This document shows positions 18,533-26,529 of a stretch of DNA of 42,087 nt, piece after piece. The notes under the pieces are model-generated. The model was not told where the DNA came from. It did not search any database and worked only from the letters and a program-made list of their open reading frames with translations. The stretch is from NCBI GenBank assembly GCA_027307325.1, contig DAHUXE010000003.1, positions 1 to 42,087 on the forward strand, given 5' to 3'. Position numbers and translations under genes: made by a program. Each line of letters starts with the position of its first letter. Within the stretch, counting starts at the first letter, position 1. The stretch is from Gammaproteobacteria bacterium (GTDB lineage Bacteria > Pseudomonadota > Gammaproteobacteria > Steroidobacterales > Steroidobacteraceae).

Positions 18533-19324
18533 ATGAGCGTGGTACGCCTCACACACTTCACCGACCCGCATCTCTACGGCAGCGAAGCCGGGGCGCTGCG
18601 TGGAGTAGCGACTCTGCCGGCGCTCAAGGTCGCGCTTGCGCGCGCGCGCGCTCACGACTGGCCGCCGGACGCGCTGCTCGTGACCGGCGACATCGTGCAG
18701 GACGATCCGGCCGGATACCCGCATTTCCGCCGGCTGTTCGACGCGCTCGGGGTTCCGGTGCTGTGCATTCCCGGCAATCACGACGAGCCGCAGGCGATGA
18801 GCCGCGAGCTCGCCGGACCGCCCTTCGTACTCGGCGGCCACGTAGATCTCGGCCGCTGGCGCATCGTGCTGCTCGACAGCTGCCTGCCCGGCTCGGCGAG
18901 CGGCCGCTTGAGCCCCGCAGCCCTCGGCGCCCTCGACGCGGCGCTCGGCAGCGCGGGCAAGCGCCATTGCCTGGTGTGCCTGCATCACCATCCGGTACCG
19001 ATGGCGAGCCGCTGGCTCGACCGCGTGGGCCTCGAGAACGCGCCGGAATTCCTCGCGACCGTCGATCGGCACCCGAATGTGCGTGCCATCCTGTGGGGCC
19101 ACGTGCATCAGACCCACGACGCCCTGCGCAAGGGGGTCCGCCTGCTGGCCACGCCCTCGACGTGCGCGCAATTCCTTCCCAACTCCGATGATTTCGCGCT
19201 CGATGTGCGGCCGCCGGCGTATCGTACGCTCGAGCTGCGGTCCGACGGCTCGCTGCTGACGGAGGTCGTGTGGCTGGATCAGCGTGCCGGTGGCTTGTCG
19301 CGCTCGGCTTACTCGGCTGCCTGA
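18533..19324 (+). CDS. cpdA: CpdA-like 3',5'-cyclic-nucleotide phosphodiesterase (metallophosphoesterase)
   Basis: Class III calcineurin-like phosphodiesterase; E. coli CpdA hydrolyses cAMP. The 263-aa protein has the binuclear metal motifs in order: THFTDPHL (Asp11, His13), VTGDIVQDD, IPGNHDEP, CLHHHPVP and WGHVHQTHD. Start ATG 18533 (MSVVRLTHFTD) matches homologues; an in-frame upstream start would add 26 unrelated residues. Its end overlaps the next gene by 55 nt in another frame. Substrate is inferred from family, as close relatives also cleave other phosphodiesters. Confidence 0.88.
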   Translation: MSVVRLTHFTDPHLYGSEAGALRGVATLPALKVALARARAHDWPPDALLVTGDIVQDDPAGYPHFRRLFDALGVPVLCIPGNHDEPQAMSRELAGPPFVLGGHVDLGRWRIVLLDSCLPGSASGRLSPAALGALDAALGSAGKRHCLVCLHHHPVPMASRWLDRVGLENAPEFLATVDRHPNVRAILWGHVHQTHDALRKGVRLLATPSTCAQFLPNSDDFALDVRPPAYRTLELRSDGSLLTEVVWLDQRAGGLSRSAYSAA

Positions 19325-20139
19325 GCGCCGAAGCCGCGAGCCCCGTGTGGGCGATCCGCGGCGCCCATAACACCGTCTATCTCGCCGGCTCGATTCATCT
19401 GCTGCCCGAGGCCGAGGCCGCGCTGCCGCCGGGCTTCGCTCGCGCCTACGCCGACTCCGCACGTCTCGTGATGGAGATCGACCTCGGCAAGCTCGATCCG
19501 GCCGAAGCGCTCGGTACGCTGCTGCAGCACGGCGGTCTCTCAGGGGGCACGAGTCTGCGCGAGGTCGCGGGTGCGGCGCGCTACGCGCGTGCCAGCGCCG
19601 CGGCCGCGGCGGTCGGCCTGCCGGGCGACTCCCTGGACCACGAGGCGCCGTGGATGGTCGCACTGCAGCTCACCGAGCTCGAGTACGCGCGGCTCGGCTT
19701 CGACCCGGAGCAGGGAGTCGAGCAGCAACTGCTGCGGCGCGCGCGCGCCGATCACAAGAGCACCGCCGGCCTCGAGAGCCTGGCGGACGAGATGGACGTC
19801 TTCGAGGCGCTGACGCCGGATGCGCAGCTGCGCTTCCTCGACATGGTGCTCGACGACCTCGGGGAAACCGGCGACGAGACGCACGCGGTGCTCGCGGCCT
19901 GGCGGCGCGGCGACGCCGCACAGCTCGCCGCGCTGCTCGCGACCGAGTACCGCTCCTTCCCCGCGCTCTATGACGCCCTGGTGATGGATCGCAACCGGCA
20001 CTGGCTGCCGCAGATCGAGCGGCTGCTGCGCGGAGACGAGAACTGCCTGGTCGTGGTGGGAGCCCTGCACCTGGTCGGCAAGGGGGGCCTGCTCGAGCTG
20101 CTGCGCCGCGACGGGAACGCGGCGCAGCAGCTGAATTGA
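19270..20139 (+). CDS. TraB/GumN family protein
   Basis: Member of the TraB/PrgY/GumN superfamily (Tiki-like metalloprotease fold, mostly uncharacterised in bacteria). The 289-aa product has a signal peptide (about residues 1-23, ALGLLGCLSAEAA), the conserved AIRGAHNTVYLAGSIHLL with GSIH motif, and near the C-terminus the second conserved segment VVVGALHLVGKGGLLELL containing GALHL. Both elements contribute metal ligands in the superfamily. The start is GTG 19270 with GGAGG just upstream, inside the end of cpdA, so the two genes are likely co-translated. Function unknown; probably periplasmic. Confidence 0.87.
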   Translation: MAGSACRWLVALGLLGCLSAEAASPVWAIRGAHNTVYLAGSIHLLPEAEAALPPGFARAYADSARLVMEIDLGKLDPAEALGTLLQHGGLSGGTSLREVAGAARYARASAAAAAVGLPGDSLDHEAPWMVALQLTELEYARLGFDPEQGVEQQLLRRARADHKSTAGLESLADEMDVFEALTPDAQLRFLDMVLDDLGETGDETHAVLAAWRRGDAAQLAALLATEYRSFPALYDALVMDRNRHWLPQIERLLRGDENCLVVVGALHLVGKGGLLELLRRDGNAAQQLN

Positions 20140-20154
20140 TCACGGCTGCAAGAA

Positions 20155-20346
20155 CCGCCGCCATCGCAAGACAAGCACTTTCGGGGACGCCGTAAATCCA
20201 TTGCGCTGCGCAGTCCCTGCTGCGCGCAAGCCCAGGGTGGCCATCCCTGGCCACCCGCTCGCCGCATGCGGCTCGCCCCTGGAGGCTGCGGGCGCGGCAT
20301 CCTGCCGCGCACGCCCCCGAAAACGCTTGTCTTGCGCTAGCGGCGG
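20155..20346. repeat. 192-bp palindromic element with 32-bp terminal inverted repeats (MITE/REP-like)
   Basis: The first 32 nt (20155-20186) and the reverse complement of the last 32 nt (20315-20346) match at 28 positions. Inside are nested hairpins, including a perfect 9-bp stem GGGTGGCCA / TGGCCACCC with a 4-nt loop (20235-20256) and the palindrome GCCGCATGCGGC. The element fills the gap between two convergent genes (TraB/GumN and CPBP). It contains no credible gene. Structure is that of a miniature inverted-repeat or BIME-like dispersed repeat; only one copy is in this window. Confidence 0.7.
20235..20256. terminator. Perfect hairpin within the palindromic element
   Basis: A 9-bp perfect stem with loop TCCC. 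It could stop transcription from both convergent neighbours, but there is no U-tract on either strand, so an intrinsic terminator in the usual sense is uncertain. Confidence 0.25.
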
Positions 20347-20363
20347 CGTGCGCCGCGCCAGCT

Positions 20364-21260
20364 TCAGCTCGCCTGCGTGTGCGCCCGCGCGCCGCGCCGC
20401 GCGTAGAAACGCCACAACGGCCAGGCCAGCAACACGGTCCAGCCGAGCACCAGCCAGCCGACGAAGCCGTCGAAGCGGCTGAGGAGAAAGCCGAGCGTCG
20501 CCTCGCGGCGCGGGCCCGCGAGCTCGTGCACCACCAGCATCACCCAGACCCAGCCGGCGTGCAGCCCGAGGCACGCGGCGATGTTGCCGCTCGCCTGGCG
20601 CACCAGCGCAAGCACCACGCCGACCGCCGCGAGCGCGAGGAACGCATCGACGATGCCGGCGAAGTGCGCGAAGGCCTGGAGTGACTGGCCGAGGAGCGCA
20701 ACTCCGCTCCAGGGCGTGACATCCTCCGGGGCGATGCGCACCTTGCCGAAGAAGTGCGTCGCGGCGTAGAGGAGCGAGGTCAGGAGCACCGCGGCACGCG
20801 CGCCCGACTCCCGCTCGATGGCCGTGTACATCGCTCCGCGCACGAAGGTCTCCTCGATGAACGCCACGGCCAGCCCGCTCACGAGGCGCGTGACGAGCAG
20901 TTGCGCCACGGGACCTGCGCCCAGTCCGGCCGCGTGCGACCAGTCGAGAAGGCCGAGTGCGCTCATCGCCGCCACGACCGCCACCATGGTCGCGACACCG
21001 AGCGCGAGCCCGACGAGCATCTCGCGCGCGAACAGCGGCCGCGGCAGGCCGTAGCCGAGACTCGTGCGGTCGGCGAGCCTCAGATGCCCGGCCACGAAGA
21101 GGAAGCCGATCGCGAGCGCCAGCATCCCGATGCGCTCGCCGATGCGATGGAACGGGAAGTCGAAATGCAGGTGCAGCAGGAGCCACGCCGGATAGGTAGC
21201 GAGCGCGACCACGGCGAGCGCGGCGGCGAGCAACAGCAGGAACCAGGCGAAGGCACGCAT
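20364..21260 (-). CDS. CPBP family intramembrane glutamic endopeptidase
   Basis: Membrane protease-like protein of the CPBP/Rce1 (Abi) family. The 298-aa product has about eight hydrophobic segments, and the family motifs EETFVRG (EExxxR), ATHFFG and LHAGWVW, which supply the glutamate, histidine and other active-site residues. I use ATG 21260 (MRAFAWFLLLL), placing a transmembrane helix at the N-terminus; the upstream open frame is an artefact over the glycosyltransferase gene. It lies 10 nt after the GT4 gene on the same strand and is probably in its operon. Substrate unknown. Confidence 0.88.
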   Translation of the reverse strand: MRAFAWFLLLLAAALAVVALATYPAWLLLHLHFDFPFHRIGERIGMLALAIGFLFVAGHLRLADRTSLGYGLPRPLFAREMLVGLALGVATMVAVVAAMSALGLLDWSHAAGLGAGPVAQLLVTRLVSGLAVAFIEETFVRGAMYTAIERESGARAAVLLTSLLYAATHFFGKVRIAPEDVTPWSGVALLGQSLQAFAHFAGIVDAFLALAAVGVVLALVRQASGNIAACLGLHAGWVWVMLVVHELAGPRREATLGFLLSRFDGFVGWLVLGWTVLLAWPLWRFYARRGARAHTQAS

Positions 21261-21270
21261 CGGCGGTGCG

Positions 21271-22335
21271 TCAGGCCGCGAGGTGGCGGCGCCACTCGCC
21301 GGCGATCGTGGAGAGACGGAAGCGCGGATCGGGGCCGACCCGGGGCCGGGCACCGTCGCGCCAGCGGCTGATCCGCTCGACACAGCGGTCGAAGAGCCCG
21401 AGGCGATCGGCCAGCAGCGCGCATGCCGCGCGCCAGCGCGGCTCGAGGCGATGGAGCGGTGCCTCGTAGGCGCGCTCGGCCCAGGTGACGGGCAGCAGCT
21501 GCTCCGGATCGGCGAGCACCTCGCGCGCGGCTCCGCAGTCGTAGGTGAGCACCGGCGTGCCCACCGCACGCGACTCGGCGAACACCAGGCCGAAGGTCTC
21601 GGGGATCACGAAGTTGGGACTGAAGGTGCAGAGCGCCGCGCGCGCTTCGGCGAGCACGCGCGCGTGCGGCAGCGATCCCAGCCATTCGACCCCGGGAATG
21701 GCGGCGGCGGCGAAGCTCTTGTACCCCGGATTGCCGACGCACAACCGCAGCTCGGGCATGCGCCGCCGGAGCGCGCGGAACGCATCGAGCCCGAAGCGCA
21801 GTCCCTTGTTAGGGGAAGAGAAAAACACCAGCTTGTCAGGGTCCACGGGCGTGCCGTCGGGAACGATGGCGTCGTCGACCGGGTTGTAGATGCGCCGCAC
21901 CGCGAGGCGCTCGCAGCCGGGAAGTCGCGCGAGAGTCGCGGCGACGCGCCCGCGCTGGTAGTCCGACACGCACACGATGTCGGGCTGCAGCCGGCGCAGC
22001 TGCGGCACGGCCCGCTCGAACCAGCGCGCGCGCGAGGAGCCCGGCTCGATACGATCGTGCACCCACAGCGTGAATCGTGCCTCGGGAAAGAGCCGCGCCG
22101 CAGCCTCGAGCGCCCGCGGGTCGCGCAGCACCACTACGTGCCGCAGGTGCGCCACGGCGCTCGGCGGCCGGTAGCGCCCCTCGGCCTCGGTGCGGTTGTG
22201 CTGCGCCACCCAGGCATCGAGCGCCCGGGCAATACGCACCGTGCTCGCCTCGGTCCCGGCCAACCCCCCCTGGCGCAGGCTCTCCTCGCCATAGGGGCGC
22301 GGGCACAGCGGATCGAAGAACAGGAGCGGCGCCAT
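21271..22335 (-). CDS. Glycosyltransferase, GT4-like (GT-B fold)
   Basis: The 354-aa product looks like a GT-B glycosyltransferase: an N-terminal domain with LAGTEASTVRIARAL, and a C-terminal donor-binding domain with FFSSPNKGLRFGLDAF (nucleotide region) and the E-x7-E-type segment IPETFGLVFAESRAVGTPVL typical of GT4. Start ATG 22335 (MAPLLFFDPL). It is transcribed divergently from another glycosyltransferase whose start is only 31 nt away, and is followed by the CPBP gene. Acceptor and sugar donor cannot be told; an envelope glycan is plausible. Confidence 0.85.
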   Translation of the reverse strand: MAPLLFFDPLCPRPYGEESLRQGGLAGTEASTVRIARALDAWVAQHNRTEAEGRYRPPSAVAHLRHVVVLRDPRALEAAARLFPEARFTLWVHDRIEPGSSRARWFERAVPQLRRLQPDIVCVSDYQRGRVAATLARLPGCERLAVRRIYNPVDDAIVPDGTPVDPDKLVFFSSPNKGLRFGLDAFRALRRRMPELRLCVGNPGYKSFAAAAIPGVEWLGSLPHARVLAEARAALCTFSPNFVIPETFGLVFAESRAVGTPVLTYDCGAAREVLADPEQLLPVTWAERAYEAPLHRLEPRWRAACALLADRLGLFDRCVERISRWRDGARPRVGPDPRFRLSTIAGEWRRHLAA

Positions 22336-22352
22336 CGTGCGACCAGTTACTC

Positions 22353-22358
22353 TACCAT
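22353..22358 (+). promoter_or_regulatory. -10-like box (TACCAT) for the plus-strand glycosyltransferase
   Basis: TACCAT ends 8 nt before GTG 22367. On the opposite strand an overlapping TAGAGT (22354-22349) ends 13 nt before the ATG of the divergent GT4 gene. Both divergent promoters would thus share the same short stretch. Confidence 0.35.
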
Positions 22359-22366
22359 TCGCAGCA

Positions 22367-23428
22367 GTGTCGACCCCGAGCGCCCGGTTGTTGTTCATTC
22401 CGGTATCCGGACCCCGCGGTATGGGAGAGTACGCGCGCTGCCTCATGATCGCCACGGCCCTGACGCGCCGCCTGCCCCGTCTCGAGATACATTTCGCGCT
22501 GAGCCGCGCCGCGCCCTACGCCGCCGCGACGCCCTTCCCCACCACCCTGCTGCCCTCCTCCGCGACCTTTCACCCGCGCGAGGTACGCGCCCTGATCCGC
22601 GAGCTCAAGCCCCGTGTCGTGGTGTTCGACAACGCCGGGCGAACGGCGCAGCTGCGTGCGGCGCACGAGGTCGCCGCGCGCATCGTGTACGTGAGCTCGC
22701 GCCGCCGCCAGCGCCGCAAGGCGTTCCGCCTGCGATGGATGCGCCTGATCGACGAGCACTGGATCGCGTACCCGCGCTTCATCGCCGGCGCACTCAATCC
22801 CCTCGAGCGGCTGAAGCTGCGGGTACTGAAGCGCCCGACGGTCCGCTTCGTCGACACCCTGCTGCCGGCCCCGGACCTGGCGCGCTCGAACGAGTGCCTC
22901 GCACGCTTCATGCTCGAGGCCGGTGACTATGTGCTCATCGTTCCCGGCGGCGGCAGCGGCCACGCGGGGGCGGAGCAGGCGCCCGCGATCGTCGCCGCCG
23001 CCGCGCGCTCCATCGCCCGGCGTGGCGTGCCGACGCTGCTGGTGGCCGCCGACGCCGCCGCCGACGGCGCCGACCCTGCGGCGTTTCTCAGGGTGGCGCC
23101 GCGGCTGCCGCCGGCGGAGCTCATCGAGCTGATCCGCACCGCGCGCCTGGTGGTCTGCAACGGGGGCGACACGCTGTTGCAGGTGCTCGCCTGCGGCCTG
23201 CCCTGTGTCGCCGTGCCGATCGCCCACGATCAGGCGCACCGCATCGACCGTTGCGTGCGGGCCGGGCTCGCGGTGCGCGCCGAGCTGAATGCGCATGCCA
23301 TCGAGAGCGCGGCGCTCGCCGCGCTCGAGCGCGGCCGGCGCGCCGCCGGCGCGCCGCTCACCGGGCGGCCACGGGTGCGCAACCGGATGGAGGATGTGCT
23401 CGAGGCGCTTACGAAGCTCGTCGATTGA
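22367..23428 (+). CDS. Glycosyltransferase with GT28-like C-terminal domain
   Basis: The 353-aa product begins RLLFIPVSGPRGMGEYARC, a nucleotide-sugar transferase type N-terminus (pattern GxxGxG-like before a helix), and has in its C-terminal half CNGGDTLLQVLACGLPCVAV followed by AHDQAHRIDRC, the layout of MurG/GT28 and PseG-type donor-binding domains. I chose GTG 22367 because a TACCAT box lies 8 nt upstream; GTG 22337 would add 10 residues. It ends 1 nt before the convergent mpl stop. Specificity unknown; it is probably functionally linked to the divergent GT4 gene. Confidence 0.8.
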   Translation: MSTPSARLLFIPVSGPRGMGEYARCLMIATALTRRLPRLEIHFALSRAAPYAAATPFPTTLLPSSATFHPREVRALIRELKPRVVVFDNAGRTAQLRAAHEVAARIVYVSSRRRQRRKAFRLRWMRLIDEHWIAYPRFIAGALNPLERLKLRVLKRPTVRFVDTLLPAPDLARSNECLARFMLEAGDYVLIVPGGGSGHAGAEQAPAIVAAAARSIARRGVPTLLVAADAAADGADPAAFLRVAPRLPPAELIELIRTARLVVCNGGDTLLQVLACGLPCVAVPIAHDQAHRIDRCVRAGLAVRAELNAHAIESAALAALERGRRAAGAPLTGRPRVRNRMEDVLEALTKLVD

Positions 23429-23429
23429 T

Positions 23430-24812
23430 TCAGGTACCGACTCGGACAAGCTCTGCGAGCAGCTTCTCGTGCAAGCCGCCGAAGCCGCCGTTGCTCATGA
23501 TGAGCACCTGATCGCCCGGGCGCAGGGTCCGCGCGAGCTCGCGCGAGAGCGTCGCGACGTCGTCCACCGCATGGCCGCGACCGGGGAAAGCCGCCAGCAC
23601 CGCGCCCGCGTCCCAGCCGAGATCCGCCGGGGTGTAGAGCCACACCTCGTCCGCGCCGGCTAGCGACGGGGCGAGGGTGTCGCGATGCACCCCTATGCGC
23701 ATGGTGTGCGAGCGCGGTTCGAGCACTGCGACGATGCGCGCCGCCTTGCCTGCCCGGCGGCGCAGGCCGTCGAGCGTGGTGGCGATGGCGGTAGGATGGT
23801 GCGCGAAGTCGTCGTAGACGCGCACACCGCGCACCTCGCCGCGCAGCTGCATGCGGCGCGCGATGCCACGAAACCCTGCGAGCGCCTCGATGGCGCGCGC
23901 CACCGGGACCCCGGCATGGCGCGCGGCGGCAATCGCCGCGAGCGCATTGTCGACGTTGTGCGCGCCGATCAGCTGCCACTCGACGGTGCCCTGCGCGCTT
24001 CCGGCCTCGAGCACCTCGAAGCGGGAGAAGTCCTCCACCCCCGGGAGCGCCCGCGCGCTCCACAGGGCCTGCGCGTGCCCGGCGCGGGCAAAGCCTTCGA
24101 GCGGCGTCCACGAGCCCATGGCGAGGGTTTCCCTGAGGCGCGCATCGGCTGCGTTCCAGACGATGCGTCCGCCGCCGGGGACGATGCGCACCAGATGGTG
24201 GAACTGCCGCTGGATCGCGCCCACGTCCGGATAGATGTCGGCGTGGTCGTACTCGAGGTTGTTGAGCACCGCGGTCCGCGGCCGGTAGTGCACGAACTTG
24301 GCGCGCTTGTCGAAGAACGCCGTGTCGTACTCGTCCGCCTCGATCACGAAGAACGGCGCGCTGCCGAGGCGCGCGCTCATGGTGAAATTCGCCGGTACAC
24401 CGCCGATCAGGAAGCCGGGATCGAGGCCCGCGTGCTCGAGGATCCACGCGAGGAGTGAGGAGGTCGTGGTCTTGCCGTGCGTGCCCGCCACCGCCAGCAC
24501 CCAGCGGTCCTTCAGCACCTCGCGCGCGAGCCACTCCGGCCCCGAGAGGTACGGCTTGCCCGCCTCGAGCAGCGCCTCGACGACCGGCATGCCGCGCGTC
24601 ATCACGTTGCCGACCACCACCACGTCGGGCCTGAGGTCGAGCTGCTCGGCGCCGAATCCCGCGGTCACCTCGATGCCCAGCGCCTCGAGCTGCGTGCTCA
24701 TCGGCGGGTACATGTCGCGATCGGAGCCGGTGACGCGCCAGCCGGCCGCGCGTGCGATGGCCGCGACGCCGCCCATGAAGGTGCCGCCGATGCCGAGTAT
24801 ATGGACGTGCAC
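23430..24812 (-). CDS. mpl: UDP-N-acetylmuramate:L-Ala-gamma-D-Glu-meso-DAP ligase Mpl
   Basis: Murein-recycling ligase that attaches the recovered tripeptide to UDP-MurNAc in the cytoplasm. The 460-aa protein belongs to the Mur ligase family: N-terminal HILGIGGTFMGGVA, ATP-binding VAGTHGKTTTSSLLA, and EYDTAFFDKRAKF, YDDFAHHPTAI motifs. The GTFMGG signature in the first domain and AHHPTAI favour Mpl over MurC. Start is GTG 24812 with GAGGAG upstream. It is 10 nt after a small membrane-protein gene on the same strand. Confidence 0.95.
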   Translation of the reverse strand: MHVHILGIGGTFMGGVAAIARAAGWRVTGSDRDMYPPMSTQLEALGIEVTAGFGAEQLDLRPDVVVVGNVMTRGMPVVEALLEAGKPYLSGPEWLAREVLKDRWVLAVAGTHGKTTTSSLLAWILEHAGLDPGFLIGGVPANFTMSARLGSAPFFVIEADEYDTAFFDKRAKFVHYRPRTAVLNNLEYDHADIYPDVGAIQRQFHHLVRIVPGGGRIVWNAADARLRETLAMGSWTPLEGFARAGHAQALWSARALPGVEDFSRFEVLEAGSAQGTVEWQLIGAHNVDNALAAIAAARHAGVPVARAIEALAGFRGIARRMQLRGEVRGVRVYDDFAHHPTAIATTLDGLRRRAGKAARIVAVLEPRSHTMRIGVHRDTLAPSLAGADEVWLYTPADLGWDAGAVLAAFPGRGHAVDDVATLSRELARTLRPGDQVLIMSNGGFGGLHEKLLAELVRVGT

Positions 24813-24822
24813 GCGCCGCTCC

Positions 24823-25338
24823 TCAGGCGTTCGGCGGGAACAGCGCGAACAGCAGCAGCTGTCCGGCGACCACCTGCAGGATCACGAGCGTCACGCTCGT
24901 TGCGCTCGACCAGTCGAGCGCCGCTTTCACTACGTGGCCGTTGGCCGCGATCAGCCACACGACCAGCGCCAGCCCCCCGACCGCGATCGGCAGCTGCCAG
25001 GCCGCGTCCTGCCCGAAGCGCCGCATCAGCCATTCGGACCCGATCAGCAGCGGCGCAAGCACCGACTGGAAGCCGAACACCGCGGTGGCGGTCTGCAGGA
25101 ACCGCTCGGTGCGGCCGGTGAGCTGCAGCAGCGCCGCATACCAGGCGAGCGTGAAGAGCACGTCGACGGCCAGCTGCGCCGGCCAGCCGGTGCTCGGCGG
25201 CAGCAGGCTGCTCACCAGCGCGTTCACCGCCACGTAGCCGCCCACCGTGAGAATCAGCAGCAGCCGCGAGACCGGCAGGTCCTGGGGCCCACGCCGCAGC
25301 AGCGCGATCTGCACGTAGAGACGAACGACCTCCGTCAT
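24823..25338 (-). CDS. Conserved hypothetical membrane protein
   Basis: I do not recognise a named family. The 171-aa product has four or five hydrophobic segments (about residues 25-45, 55-75, 85-105, 118-135 and 145-165) separated by short charged loops, so it is an integral inner-membrane protein. It starts at ATG 25338 with GGAAG upstream and is the first gene of a probable two-gene unit with mpl. A function in wall recycling or transport is possible only by association. It is divergent from rnd. Confidence 0.75.
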   Translation of the reverse strand: MTEVVRLYVQIALLRRGPQDLPVSRLLLILTVGGYVAVNALVSSLLPPSTGWPAQLAVDVLFTLAWYAALLQLTGRTERFLQTATAVFGFQSVLAPLLIGSEWLMRRFGQDAAWQLPIAVGGLALVVWLIAANGHVVKAALDWSSATSVTLVILQVVAGQLLLFALFPPNA

Positions 25339-25364
25339 GACTTCCGGTACCGGTGAAGCCTGCG

Positions 25365-25370
25365 CATAAT
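25365..25370 (+). promoter_or_regulatory. -10-like box (CATAAT) upstream of rnd
   Basis: CATAAT preceded by TGCG lies 13 nt before the first possible rnd start (TTG 25384). The reverse strand reads CAATTATG, so the same short AT-rich patch may also serve the divergent membrane-protein gene. Confidence 0.4.
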
Positions 25371-25383
25371 TGGGGCCGGTCGA

Positions 25384-26490
25384 TTGTACAGATCATCACC
25401 GTTGAGTTTGCAGACGCCCGTCACGACAGCGCCCCCTCTGGCCGAGCTTTGCGCGCGCCTCACGGCGGAGCGACGCATAGGGCTCGACACAGAGTTCCTG
25501 CGAGAGCGCACTTACCACGCGCGCCTGTGCCTGGTGCAGCTCGCCTCACCGGCGGAGGCAGCCTGCGTCGACCCGCTCGCGCTCGCGGGGCTCGCACCGC
25601 TCGCGGCGCTGCTTGCCGCCCCCGGCACGGTCAAGGTCATGCACGCCTCGCGTCAGGATCTCGAGGTGTTGTATCCGCTCGCCGGCCTGACGCGCCCCGT
25701 GTTCGACACGCAGATCGCGGCCGCGCTCGCCGGGTTTCCCGCGCAGGTGGGCTACGCCGAGCTCGCGCGCCGTTTGCTCAAGCGCGAGCTCGCCAAGTCA
25801 CACACCCGCACCGACTGGTCGCGGCGGCCACTGTCGTCGGCGCAGATCGAATATGCGCTCGACGACGTGCGTTATCTGCTGCCGATCGCCGCGGAGCTCG
25901 AGCGCTCGCTCGCGCACCTCGGCCGCCTCGGCTGGCTCGAAGAGGACCTGGCGGCTCTCGCCGCGGTGCGCGACTTCGTCACCGAGCCGGAGGCGGCCTG
26001 GGAGCGGGTGCGCGGACTGCGCGGGCTCGATCCCGGGCGTGAGCGCCTGGCGCGCAGCCTGGCCGCCTGGCGCGAGCGGCGCGCACTCGAGCACGACCGC
26101 CCGCGTGGCTGGATTCTCGAGGACGGCGTGCTGCGCGAGATCGTGCTGCGCGTACCGCGCACCGCGGCGCAGCTCGCCGCGATCCCGGACTTGCCGCCTG
26201 GCGTCGTGAAGAGGAACGGCGCGGAGCTGCTCGCGTGCGTCGCGGCCGCTGCCATCCCCGACCCCGCGCCGCCCGCTCCCGGCCGGCCGCAGTCCGATCC
26301 GCAGCGCAACGCGCTGGTCCGCAAGCTCGGCGCCATCAGCCAGGCGGTCGCCACCGAGCTCGGTCTCGTACCGGAAGTGCTGGCAACGCGCCGCGAGCTC
26401 GAGCAGCTGGCGGACGGCCGGCGCGACGGCGCGCTGCTGCGCGGCTGGCGCCGTGGCGTGCTCGGCGAGCGGCTCCTGGCCGCGCTCTGA
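25384..26490 (+). CDS. rnd: Ribonuclease D
   Basis: 3'-5' exoribonuclease for tRNA and small RNA 3' end maturation. The 368-aa product has the DEDDy exonuclease motifs: GLDTEFLRE (Asp35, Glu37), KVMHASRQDLEVL, FDTQIAAAL and YALDDVRYLLPI with the Tyr and Asp of motif III. A C-terminal HRDC-type helical region follows (about 285-368). All start candidates are TTG (25384, 25402, 25408); the choice changes only the first eight residues, and none has a clear Shine-Dalgarno. It converges on adk with a 39-nt gap. Confidence 0.93.
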   Translation: MYRSSPLSLQTPVTTAPPLAELCARLTAERRIGLDTEFLRERTYHARLCLVQLASPAEAACVDPLALAGLAPLAALLAAPGTVKVMHASRQDLEVLYPLAGLTRPVFDTQIAAALAGFPAQVGYAELARRLLKRELAKSHTRTDWSRRPLSSAQIEYALDDVRYLLPIAAELERSLAHLGRLGWLEEDLAALAAVRDFVTEPEAAWERVRGLRGLDPGRERLARSLAAWRERRALEHDRPRGWILEDGVLREIVLRVPRTAAQLAAIPDLPPGVVKRNGAELLACVAAAAIPDPAPPAPGRPQSDPQRNALVRKLGAISQAVATELGLVPEVLATRRELEQLADGRRDGALLRGWRRGVLGERLLAAL

Positions 26491-26529
26491 AGCGCCAGGA
26501 TCGCCCTGACGCACGCCGCAAGCGCCGAC

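Noticed and set aside
20140..20363. Open frames reading through the palindromic element as possible small proteins
   Set aside because: They consist of the terminal repeats and hairpins translated; no start signal and no conserved features.
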